A stretch of DNA of 52,096 nt from Mesorhizobium sp. 61-13 (GTDB lineage: Bacteria > Pseudomonadota > Alphaproteobacteria > Rhizobiales > Rhizobiaceae): contig MKRZ01000135.1 in the NCBI GenBank assembly GCA_001897075.1, positions 43,674-95,769 of the forward strand, read 5' to 3'. Within the stretch, counting starts at the first letter, position 1, and each line of letters opens with the position of its first letter. Shown here in pieces: positions 45,946-52,096 of the stretch. Both the position numbers and the translations under genes were made by a program. The notes under the pieces are model-generated. The model ran no database searches. It was not told the DNA's origin and was given only the letters and a program-made list of their open reading frames with translations.

Positions 45946-47442
45946 GTGGAACTTTATCTGAAGGTTCGCCTGGCCGTCTCGGAAGGGATGAGCCGGCGTC
46001 AGGCAGCGAAGCATTTCAACATATCGCGCGACAGCGTTGCCAAGATGCTGTCGTATTCGACTCCTTCCGGCTATCAGCGCCGGTCACCGATCCGACGTCC
46101 GAAGCTGGATGCATTTGTTTCGACCATCGATCATTGGCTGGATGAGGACCTGACGGTTCCGCGCAAGCAGCGCCATACGGCCAAGCGAGTGTTCGACCGG
46201 CTGCGTGCCGAATGCGGGTTCACCGGCGGCTACACGATCATCAAGGATTACATGCGCGAGCGAGAGCAGCGCTGCCAGGAGATGTTCGTGCCGCTGTCGC
46301 ATCCGCCCGGCCATGCACAGGCGGACTTCGGCGAGGCGATGGTGGTGATCGGCGGTGTCGAGCAGAAAGCCCGTTTCTTTGTGCTCGACCTGCCGCATAG
46401 CGACGCCTGCTATGTGCGAGCCTATCCCGCTGCGGTGGCTGAGGCGTGGGTCGATGGCCACATCCATGCGTTCGCCTTCTTCGGGGCCGTGCCGCAATCG
46501 ATCGTCTACGACAATGATCGTTGCCTGGTGGTCAAGATCTTGCCCGACGGCACGCGCAAGCGAGCGGCGCTGTTCAGCGGCTTCCTGTCCCACTACCTGA
46601 TCCGGGATCGCTACGGTCGCCCCGGCAAGGGCAACGACAAGGGGAATGTCGAGGGCCTCGTTGGCTATGCTCGTCGCAACTTCATGGTTCCGATCCCACG
46701 GTTCACGACATGGGATGTGTTCAACACCTGGCTGGAAGAGCAGTGCCGCAAGCGCCAGCACGACAGGCTGCGCGGCGAGAGCGAGACGATCGGAGAGCGG
46801 CTGCAGCGCGATCTCGCCGCCATGCGCGCATTGCCGGCTTCGCCGTTCGATGCCTGTGACCAGGCCAGCGCCAGAGTGACGGCGCAATCCCTGGTCCGCT
46901 ACAAGACCAACGACTACTCTGTTCCGGTCGCCTATGGCCACAGGCAAGTCTGGGTCCGGGGTTATGTCGACGAGGTGGTGATCGGCTGCCGCGGCGAGAT
47001 CATTGCTCGTCATCCCCGGAGCTGGGAACGGGAAGACGTCGTCTTTGATCCCATCCATTACCTGCCGCTGATCGAGCAGAAGATCAATGCATTGGATCAG
47101 GCCGCCCCTCTTCAGGGATGGGAATTGCCCGAAGAGTTCGCCACGCTGCGCCGCCTGATGGAAGCACGTATGGCCAAGCAGGGCCGCCGTGAGTATGTGC
47201 AGGTGCTGCGTTTGCTGGAAAGCTTCGATCTCGTCGATCTGCACGGGGCGGTGAAGCAGGCCCTCCAACTCGGCGCGATCAGCTTCGACGCCGTCAAGCA
47301 TCTTCTCCTGTGTCGGGTGGAGCGCCGGCCGCCACGGCTGGACCTGTCCATCTATCCTTACCTGCCAAGGGCGACGGTCGAGACGACGTCGGCGAAGGCA
47401 TACATGCGCCTCCTGTCATCGGATGCAGGAGAAGCGGCATGA
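45946..47442 (+). CDS. istA: IstA, IS21-family transposase
   Basis: 498-residue transposase. The N-terminal helix-turn-helix reads SEGMSRRQAAKHFNISRDSV. The DDE core shows Asp in HAQADFGEAMV, Asp in SIVYDNDRCL and Glu in NDKGNVEGLVGYARRNF. A C-terminal beta-barrel region follows (RYKTNDYSVPVAYGHRQVWV). The start is GTG 45946. It overlaps istB by ATGA. Confidence 0.95.
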   Translation: MELYLKVRLAVSEGMSRRQAAKHFNISRDSVAKMLSYSTPSGYQRRSPIRRPKLDAFVSTIDHWLDEDLTVPRKQRHTAKRVFDRLRAECGFTGGYTIIKDYMREREQRCQEMFVPLSHPPGHAQADFGEAMVVIGGVEQKARFFVLDLPHSDACYVRAYPAAVAEAWVDGHIHAFAFFGAVPQSIVYDNDRCLVVKILPDGTRKRAALFSGFLSHYLIRDRYGRPGKGNDKGNVEGLVGYARRNFMVPIPRFTTWDVFNTWLEEQCRKRQHDRLRGESETIGERLQRDLAAMRALPASPFDACDQASARVTAQSLVRYKTNDYSVPVAYGHRQVWVRGYVDEVVIGCRGEIIARHPRSWEREDVVFDPIHYLPLIEQKINALDQAAPLQGWELPEEFATLRRLMEARMAKQGRREYVQVLRLLESFDLVDLHGAVKQALQLGAISFDAVKHLLLCRVERRPPRLDLSIYPYLPRATVETTSAKAYMRLLSSDAGEAA

Positions 47443-48209
47443 GCGCCGAAGCGCCTGACAATCCCCCTGCGATTTTGCTTTCCCATTACCTCAAGACCCT
47501 CAAGCTGCCGACCTTCCAGCGCGAGCACCAGAAGCTGGCCCGGCTATGCGCGTCCGAAGGCGTGGACCATGTCGGATACCTTGCTCGTCTTGCCGAGCGG
47601 GAGATGATCGAGCGGGACCGCCGCAAGGTCGAACGCCGTATCAAGGCGGCGAAGTTCCCGGTCGTCAAAAGCCTCGACAGCTTCGACTTCACCGCCATTC
47701 CGAAGCTCAACAAGATGCAGGTATTGGAATTGGCGCGCTGTGAATGGATCGAGCGCCGCGAGAACGTCATCGCGCTCGGCCCCAGTGGCACGGGCAAAAC
47801 TCATGTCGCCCTCGGTCTCGGTCTGGCCGCCTGCCAGAAGGGCTTGGCAGTCGGCTTTATCACGGCCGCCGCTCTCGTCAGCGAGATGATGGAGGCTCGC
47901 GACGAACGGCGTCTTCTGCGCTTCCAGAAGCAGATGGCTACCTACAAGCTCCTCATCATCGACGAGCTGGGCTTCGTGCCGCTCTCCAAGACCGGGGCGG
48001 AACTGCTGTTCGAGCTGATCTCGCAGCGTTACGAACGCGGCGCGACGCTGATCACCAGCAATCTGCCTTTCGATGAATGGACGGAGACGTTGGGCTCCGA
48101 GCGTCTGACCGGCGCACTGCTCGATCGCATCACCCACCACGTCAACATCCTCGAGATGAACGGCGAAAGCTACCGTCTCGCCCAAAGCCGCGCCCGAAAG
48201 GCAGGCTGA
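47439..48209 (+). CDS. istB: IstB, IS21-family helper ATPase
   Basis: 256-residue DnaC-like AAA+ ATPase needed for IS21 target choice. Walker A GPSGTGKTH lies near residue 112 and Walker B LLIIDELGFVPLSKTGAELL near 172. ATG 47439 overlaps the istA stop; the longer open frame upstream lies inside istA and is not used. Length fits the family. Confidence 0.95.
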   Translation: MSAEAPDNPPAILLSHYLKTLKLPTFQREHQKLARLCASEGVDHVGYLARLAEREMIERDRRKVERRIKAAKFPVVKSLDSFDFTAIPKLNKMQVLELARCEWIERRENVIALGPSGTGKTHVALGLGLAACQKGLAVGFITAAALVSEMMEARDERRLLRFQKQMATYKLLIIDELGFVPLSKTGAELLFELISQRYERGATLITSNLPFDEWTETLGSERLTGALLDRITHHVNILEMNGESYRLAQSRARKAG

Positions 48210-48295
48210 AGCCCTCACGAAAATAGCCGACGCCGCAAGCGGGAAACTCTAGTCGGGCTACGCCCTCCCGCCGTTCCCCGCTTGCGGCGCCAAGT

Positions 48296-48337
48296 GGCCT
48301 ACTTTTGCGCCGCCCAACGGCCTGGTTTTGCTCCGCC
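48296..48337. repeat. IS21 right-end repeats (two copies)
   Basis: GGCCTACTTTTGCGCCGCC (48296-48314) and GGCCTGGTTTTGCTCCGCC (48319-48337) are the reverse complement of the left-end repeat type. They define the right end of the element. Confidence 0.8.
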
Positions 48338-48344
48338 GTTGACA

Positions 48345-48644
48345 TGGTGAACGCTCTCACCCGCGCCGGTTATCTCAAAGCGGTGCGCGGCCGTTCGGGG
48401 GGGGCTCATGTTGGGTATGGCCGCAGGCGAGATACTGGTCGGGGACGTCATCCGGCGGACCGAACCGGACTTTGCCCTGGTCGAGTGCTTCACTACCGGA
48501 AACCGCTGTACCATCACCAATTGCTGCCGCCTGCGACGCGCGCTGCGCGAGGCGCTGGAGGCGTTTGTCACCTCGCTAGATCGCTACACGCTCGCAGACC
48601 TGATCCTTAGCTCGGAAGAATTCGGCATTGCGCCGGCGGCCTGA
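48345..48644 (+). pseudogene. Rrf2/NsrR-type regulator, 5'-truncated and frameshifted
   Basis: The fragment reads MVNALTRAGYLKAVRGRSGG and then, in the next frame, LGMAAGEILVGDVIRRTEPD, ALVECFTTGNRCTITNCCRL, TLADLILSSEEF. This is the second half of an Rrf2-family regulator with the three iron-sulfur Cys of NsrR types (CF, RCTI, NCC). The DNA-binding N-terminus is missing, removed at the IS21 end. A run of eight G at 48397-48404 shifts the frame; seven would restore it. The gene is probably dead. Confidence 0.75.
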
Positions 48645-49143
48645 ACAAAATGCTGCGCCGCTGGCGCGAAGCGCCGTCCGGATTATGTGGGCGGGACTCG
48701 GGCTGCTTTGCGTTTGTTTGGGACTCCTCGGCATCCTTGTGCCGCTGCTGCCATCGACGCCGTTCCTGCTGCTATCGGCTTGCTGTTTCGCCCGCGGATC
48801 GCCTCGCCTGCATCGTTGGTTGAACGAGCATCCCCGCCTCGGACCGCCGATTGAACAATGGAGCAGGCACAGAGCGATTTCCGGCCCGACCAAGCGCAAC
48901 GCGATGATCGTGATTTTCGCAGTACCGCGCGCCTCCCTCCTCATTGGTGCGCCGTTTTATGTGGTGGGCCTCCAATGTCTCGTGCTGGCTTTTCCGGCGA
49001 TCTTCATCCTGACCCGACCGCTGCCGCCGGAGGGCGACGCAGCTCGGCCGCGGCCACTGTCCGCCTGGGCGGCAAAAGCAGACGCCGATTCCCCCCAATC
49101 GGAGCCGCATAGACACAGAACGGCATGGGTTCCCATCGAATAG
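48628..49143 (+). CDS. DUF454 (YbaN-like) small membrane protein
   Basis: Inner-membrane protein of the DUF454/YbaN family, function unknown. Two or three membrane segments are visible: LGLLCVCLGLLGILVPLLP with the signature PLLPSTPFLLLSACCFARGS, then the RLHRWLNEHPRLGPPIEQW motif, and a C-terminal hydrophobic pair around FYVVGLQCLVLAFPAIFIL. A hydrophilic tail of about 40 residues ends it. Listed from TTG 48628, which overlaps the Rrf2 remnant by 17 bases; ATG 48685 (MWAGLGLL) is the alternative. Confidence 0.8.
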   Translation: MRRRPEQNAAPLARSAVRIMWAGLGLLCVCLGLLGILVPLLPSTPFLLLSACCFARGSPRLHRWLNEHPRLGPPIEQWSRHRAISGPTKRNAMIVIFAVPRASLLIGAPFYVVGLQCLVLAFPAIFILTRPLPPEGDAARPRPLSAWAAKADADSPQSEPHRHRTAWVPIE

Positions 49144-49347
49144 GACCGCTTCCGGCTCAGCTCAGCCAGTCGGCGGTGGGCGGTTTCTCGAGTGCGCTCC
49201 CCTGTTGATCCAGGCCAAAGCGCTCACGATAATCTGACTGATGTCCCCTAAAGGCGCCGTTTCCCGCCTCTCCGATCTCGCCGCAGGCACATCGCCATCC
49301 CATTTCCCAATAACACGCCCGGTTTCGTTGCCTGCGGTGCTAACCTG
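49144..49347. other. Intergenic DNA downstream of the DUF454 gene
   Basis: About 200 bp with no gene and no clear terminator. It continues without a gap into the IS21 remnant. Confidence 0.4.
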
Positions 49348-49627
49348 TCACGCGCTTGTCGGCGCGTTGAGATCCCGCCATTGGAATCGCTGATGGAAGC
49401 GACACGTCTTCATTATCGTCTCGCGGCTCAGCCCGAATATCCGGGCCGCTCGCGGCGGCTGTTCCCCTCCACGAAAACGAAATGTCGGACGGCGGCATAG
49501 ACTTCCACGGCAAACATCCCGGCCGACCCCCAAAGGGGCCAATCTAGCCAATGGACGGTTTTTACTCCGCCCGCACAGCCAACATGACGGCGCTCCAATG
49601 GCCTAGTTTGTCACCGCCCTGCACAGA
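49348..49627 (-). mobile_element. Remnant of a second IS21-family element
   Basis: On the minus strand, an istA-like N-terminus starts at ATG 49517 (MFAVEVYAAVRHFVFVEGNS), shifts frame, and continues as AARIFGLSRETIMKTCRFHQ before diverging. Outside it lies an end repeat GGCCTAGTTTGTCACCGCC (49600-49618) of the same type as the intact IS21 at 45.8-48.3 kb, and a second copy around 49554-49572. The remnant keeps one end and fewer than 65 codons of istA, so it cannot transpose. Confidence 0.7.
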
Positions 49628-49654
49628 CCCGGAAGGAACAATAACAACTTATCT

Positions 49655-49672
49655 ATTGCGTTTTATCGCAAT
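49655..49672. promoter_or_regulatory. Putative BigR operator upstream of blh
   Basis: A perfect inverted repeat ATTGCG-TTTTAT-CGCAAT, AT-rich, 59 bp before the blh ATG. BigR of Agrobacterium and Xylella binds an AT-rich palindrome overlapping the promoter of its own operon, so this is the most likely operator. The promoter itself should overlap it. Confidence 0.6.
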
Positions 49673-49730
49673 CGTTTTTACATGGGCGAAAGTAAATTGG
49701 CCGTAGCGGCCGAGTATGCAGGAGAGATAC

Positions 49731-51038
49731 ATGAAACAGATTTCCGACAAGCTCTTCATTGCCCCGCAACTCACCGCGGCCGACATCCGGGTGGCCAGGG
49801 CGAATGGCATTGCGGCTATCATTAACAACCGCCCGGACGACGAGGAAACGGGCCAGCCGAGCGCGTCCGCGAATCGCCGGACCGCCGAGGCGGCGGGGCT
49901 CGGCTACACGCATATCCCGGTCGTGCCTGGCCAGATCAACAAGGACCATGTCATCAATTTCCAGCTGGCGCTGAAAAGGGCGGATGGGCCGGTGCTCGCC
50001 CATTGCAAGACCGGCACACGCTCGGCGACACTCCACGCGATCGGCGAAGTGCTCGAAGGGCGTATGGCCCGCAGCGACATCTTGCCGCTCGGCCAGCGCC
50101 TCGGCCTGGATCTGTCAGGCGCCGTCAAATGGCTCGATGCCAACCAAGCCCGTCGCGAAAGCACTGTGCCCGACGTGAAGGCGTTCTTCGACAACCGCAC
50201 CTTCTCGGTGCAATATGTCGTCTCCGATCCGGTCACCAAGCAGTGCGCCATCATCGATCCGGTGCTTGATTTCGACGAAAAGTCGGGCGCGACGGCGACG
50301 ATCAATGCCGACCGCATTCTCGGCTACATCGAGAGCAAGGGGCTGACGGTCGAGTGGATTCTCGACACTCATCCCCATGCCGACCATTTCTCCGCCGCGC
50401 GGTATCTCAAGGACAAGACCGGCGCGCCGACCGCCATTGGCGAGAAAGTCGTCGAAGTGCAGAAGCTCTGGAAGGGTTTTTACAACTGGCCTGACTTCCC
50501 GGCAGACGGCTCGCAGTGGGACAAGCGTTTTGCCGAGGGCGAGCGGTTCAAGGTCGGGACGATCGATGCGAAGGTGTTGTTTTCGCCAGGCCATACACTC
50601 GCCTCCATCACGTATGTGATCGGCGATGCGGCCTTCGTCCACGACACGCTGTTCATGCCGGACTCAGGGACCGCGCGGGCCGACTTTCCCGGCGGGAGCG
50701 CGGCGCGCCTTTGGGATTCGATCCAGCAGATCTTGGCCCTGCCGGACGCAACCCGCATTTTTGTCGGTCACGATTACCAGCCAGAAGGTCGCGCACCGCA
50801 ATGGGAATCGACCGTCGCGGAGGAGAAGGCAGAGAACACGCACATGTCGAAATGCCGGACGAAAGACGAGTTTGTTGCAGTTCGCGAGAGGCGCGATGCG
50901 ACCTTGCCCATGCCCAAGCTGATTTTGCACGCTCTGCAGGTGAACATGAATGGCGGTCGCCTGCCCGCGCCTGAGGCGAATGGCAAGCGCTATCTCAAAT
51001 TCCCGCTCGACGTGCTGGAGGGTGCGGCATGGGACTGA
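49731..51038 (+). CDS. blh: Blh, bifunctional sulfurtransferase/persulfide dioxygenase
   Basis: 435-residue fusion protein for sulfide/persulfide detoxification. The N-terminal domain (about 1-110) is a phosphatase/rhodanese-like sulfurtransferase with active-site loop HCKTGTRSA near residue 90. The C-terminal metallo-beta-lactamase fold is ETHE1-like: iron ligands in DTHPHADHFSAA, SPGHTLAS, VHDTLF and VGHDYQPEGR. ATG 49731 has a GGAGAG site six bases upstream. It leads the operon blh-bigR-yeeE-yeeE and overlaps bigR by ten bases. Confidence 0.94.
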   Translation: MKQISDKLFIAPQLTAADIRVARANGIAAIINNRPDDEETGQPSASANRRTAEAAGLGYTHIPVVPGQINKDHVINFQLALKRADGPVLAHCKTGTRSATLHAIGEVLEGRMARSDILPLGQRLGLDLSGAVKWLDANQARRESTVPDVKAFFDNRTFSVQYVVSDPVTKQCAIIDPVLDFDEKSGATATINADRILGYIESKGLTVEWILDTHPHADHFSAARYLKDKTGAPTAIGEKVVEVQKLWKGFYNWPDFPADGSQWDKRFAEGERFKVGTIDAKVLFSPGHTLASITYVIGDAAFVHDTLFMPDSGTARADFPGGSAARLWDSIQQILALPDATRIFVGHDYQPEGRAPQWESTVAEEKAENTHMSKCRTKDEFVAVRERRDATLPMPKLILHALQVNMNGGRLPAPEANGKRYLKFPLDVLEGAAWD

Positions 51039-51379
51039 CCGCCATGACACGCGAACTGTCGCAAGAGACGGCCGAGATGGTCGAAAATGCCGGCGAGGCG
51101 GCGGACTTCCTGAAGAAGCTCGCCCATCCCTCGCGGCTGATGATCGTCTGCGCACTCGTTGATGGCGAGCGCTCGGTACGCGATCTCGAAGACACGCTCG
51201 GCATCCGCCAGCCGGGCCTGTCGCAGCAGATCGCTGAACTGCGCGAGGCTGGCTTCATCGTCGGCCGCAAGGAAGCGAAGCATATGTTCTACCGGCTCGA
51301 AGACGGCCGGGTCGCTGAATTCGTCTCCATGATGCACGTCATGTTCTGCGCCAAGCCGCGCGAAGGATCCAATCCATGA
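51029..51379 (+). CDS. bigR: BigR/SqrR-type ArsR-family persulfide-sensing repressor
   Basis: 116-residue winged-helix repressor. The DNA-binding segment reads VRDLEDTLGIRQPGLSQQIAELREAGFIVG. Cys41 and Cys107 are spaced as the redox pair Cys42/Cys108 of BigR/SqrR, which forms a disulfide or polysulfide bridge on exposure to persulfide and lets go of DNA. ATG 51029 has GGAGGG six bases upstream. It probably represses its own operon through the repeat at 49655-49672. Confidence 0.93.
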   Translation: MGLTAMTRELSQETAEMVENAGEAADFLKKLAHPSRLMIVCALVDGERSVRDLEDTLGIRQPGLSQQIAELREAGFIVGRKEAKHMFYRLEDGRVAEFVSMMHVMFCAKPREGSNP

Positions 51380-51804
51380 CCGGATTTACCCCACTCGCCT
51401 CGCTCATCGGCGGCATGATGATCGGCCTGTCGGCTGTGCTGCTGATGCTGTGGGAAGGCCGCATCGCGGGCATTTCCGGGATAGCAGGACGCCTGCTGCC
51501 GCCCTATCGCGACAGCGCGTTCCTGTCGCGTTTCGGCTTCGTTATCGGCCTCGTTACGGCGCCGATTGCCATGATCGCGGTCGGCGATGTCGAGGTGAGC
51601 CAGACGGTTTCATCCAACATTCCGCTAATGCTCGGAGCGGGCCTCCTCGTCGGCTTCGGGTCGGTCTGGGGCAATGGCTGCACGTCGGGTCACGGTGTCT
51701 GCGGACTCTCGCGACTGTCGACCCGCTCCTTCGTCGCCACCGGCATCTTTATGACGACGGCCATCATCACTGTCTTCCTCATCCGCCACGTCATCGGAGC
51801 CTGA
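51376..51804 (+). CDS. YeeE/YedE-family sulfur transport protein (first half)
   Basis: 142-residue membrane protein with four predicted segments and the family signature GSVWGNGCTSGHGVCGLSRL, whose Cys is thought to handle thiosulfate or persulfide sulfur. It overlaps bigR by four bases (ATGA). Paired half-size YeeE proteins are usual next to blh and bigR. Confidence 0.92.
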   Translation: MTGFTPLASLIGGMMIGLSAVLLMLWEGRIAGISGIAGRLLPPYRDSAFLSRFGFVIGLVTAPIAMIAVGDVEVSQTVSSNIPLMLGAGLLVGFGSVWGNGCTSGHGVCGLSRLSTRSFVATGIFMTTAIITVFLIRHVIGA

Positions 51805-51808
51805 GCCC

Positions 51809-52096
51809 ATGTCATTCCTCATCAATCTCGCGCTTGGCCTTCTATTCGGCGTTGGCCTCCTCGTCTCCGGCATGTCGGACCCAGCGAAGGTATTGAATTT
51901 CCTCGATCTGGCCGGCACCTGGGACCCCTCCCTTGCCTTCGTCATGGGCGGCGCAGTTCTCGTCGCGTTCGTCGGCTACCGACTGGTTCTCGCCCGCGGC
52001 GAACCGATCGCCGGCGACCGTTTCCACCTGCCGACGCGCAACGACATCGACGCGCGCATTCTTGCCGGCCCGGCGCTCTTCGGTATCGGCTGGGGG
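51809..52096 (+). CDS. YeeE/YedE-family (DUF6691-like) protein, partial
   Basis: Second half-size partner, starting four bases after the first; 96 codons are in the window and the frame is open at its edge. The start MSFLINLALGLLFGVGLLVSG and the signature GMSDPAKVLNFLD are typical of this partner subunit. The rest, including the expected GxGWG-Cys region, lies beyond the window. Confidence 0.9.
   Translation, partial: MSFLINLALGLLFGVGLLVSGMSDPAKVLNFLDLAGTWDPSLAFVMGGAVLVAFVGYRLVLARGEPIAGDRFHLPTRNDIDARILAGPALFGIGWG

Larger units (their letters stand above)
45824..48344 (+). mobile_element. IS21-family insertion sequence
   Basis: Complete-looking IS21 element of about 2.5 kb with istA and istB. 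The left end has three and the right end two copies of a GGCGG(N)6-8GGCC-type repeat in inverted orientation, as in this family. The left limit was placed at 45824 because the host gene frame is recognisable up to GAT at 45823; the right limit at 48344 from the outermost TTGACA. Flanks are unrelated (an RHE_PE00001-family gene and an Rrf2-type gene), and no target duplication is apparent. Confidence 0.85.

Noticed and set aside
46084..47301. 405-codon open frame on the minus strand inside istA
   Set aside because: Entirely antisense to a clear IS21 transposase; its codon pattern mirrors the high-GC gene and it has no family features.
1..52096. CRISPR array or Cas genes linked to the Tn7-like genes
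   Set aside because: No regularly spaced direct repeats and no cas-like proteins; TniQ here is not accompanied by Cascade or Cas12k, so this is not a CRISPR-associated transposon.
1..52096. tRNA or rRNA genes, or an attachment site in a tRNA
   Set aside because: No cloverleaf-like sequence was recognised by eye near the integrase or the element ends.

Overview
The window looks like a stretch of a repABC-type conjugative plasmid (or plasmid-derived segment) from a Rhizobiales alphaproteobacterium of the Rhizobium/Agrobacterium/Sinorhizobium/Mesorhizobium kind. The grounds are a Ti/Sym-plasmid style transfer system (traGDC, oriT, traAFBH, trb mating-pair operon), TraR/TraM quorum-sensing control with lux-type tra boxes, a repABC replicon with its antisense RNA and parS sites, and high-GC coding sequence throughout. 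No chromosomal housekeeping gene or stable RNA gene was seen.

Layout. 1-7952: DNA-processing genes, traG-traD-traC to the left and traA-traF-traB-traH to the right, diverging from an intergenic region holding a tra box and oriT. 7949-8508: a parDE toxin-antitoxin pair whose toxin looks frameshifted. 9018-10041: traM and traR, convergent. 10352-20011: the trb type IV secretion operon on the minus strand (trbB, C, D, E, J, K, L, F, G, H, I in transcription order). The AHL synthase gene traI, which heads this operon in Ti plasmids, is not here. 20175-20279: two more tra boxes between trbB and repA. 20470-24383: repA, a small repD that contains two parS-like sites, repB, the countertranscribed RNA, and repC. 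24510-30485: accessory backbone (Fic protein, tyrosine recombinase, DUF6904-like ORF, vapBC, DUF1403 protein, plasmid-borne ScpB-like protein).

30.5-45.3 kb is the most interesting block. It is a tniA-tniB-tniQ (Tn5053/Tn7-like) transposon whose cargo is three nuclease/ATPase modules: a DUF262 + DUF3696-type AAA ATPase + uncharacterised protein operon, a Gabija-like pair (OLD-family TOPRIM ATPase plus small UvrD-like helicase), and an SbcCD-like YhaO/YhaN pair. This reads as a mobile defence island. The DUF262 operon is the best candidate for an undescribed system. The element lies between the scpB-like gene and an RHE_PE00001-family (DUF1612-like) gene that has lost its 5' end.

45.8-48.3 kb is an IS21-family element (istA, istB, multiple terminal repeats) that cuts the same RHE_PE00001-family gene at its 3' side. 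Its other flank is a truncated, frameshifted Rrf2-type regulator, so the flanks do not belong together and a deletion or rearrangement is likely. After a DUF454 membrane protein and an IS21 remnant, the window ends in a sulfide/persulfide detoxification operon: blh (sulfurtransferase-dioxygenase), bigR (ArsR-type repressor), and two YeeE/YedE sulfur transport proteins, the last running off the window.

All calls come from reading the sequence and from memory of protein families. No database search was run. The intact transfer and replication cores contrast with the small-gene region around them, where at least four genes are truncated or frameshifted.
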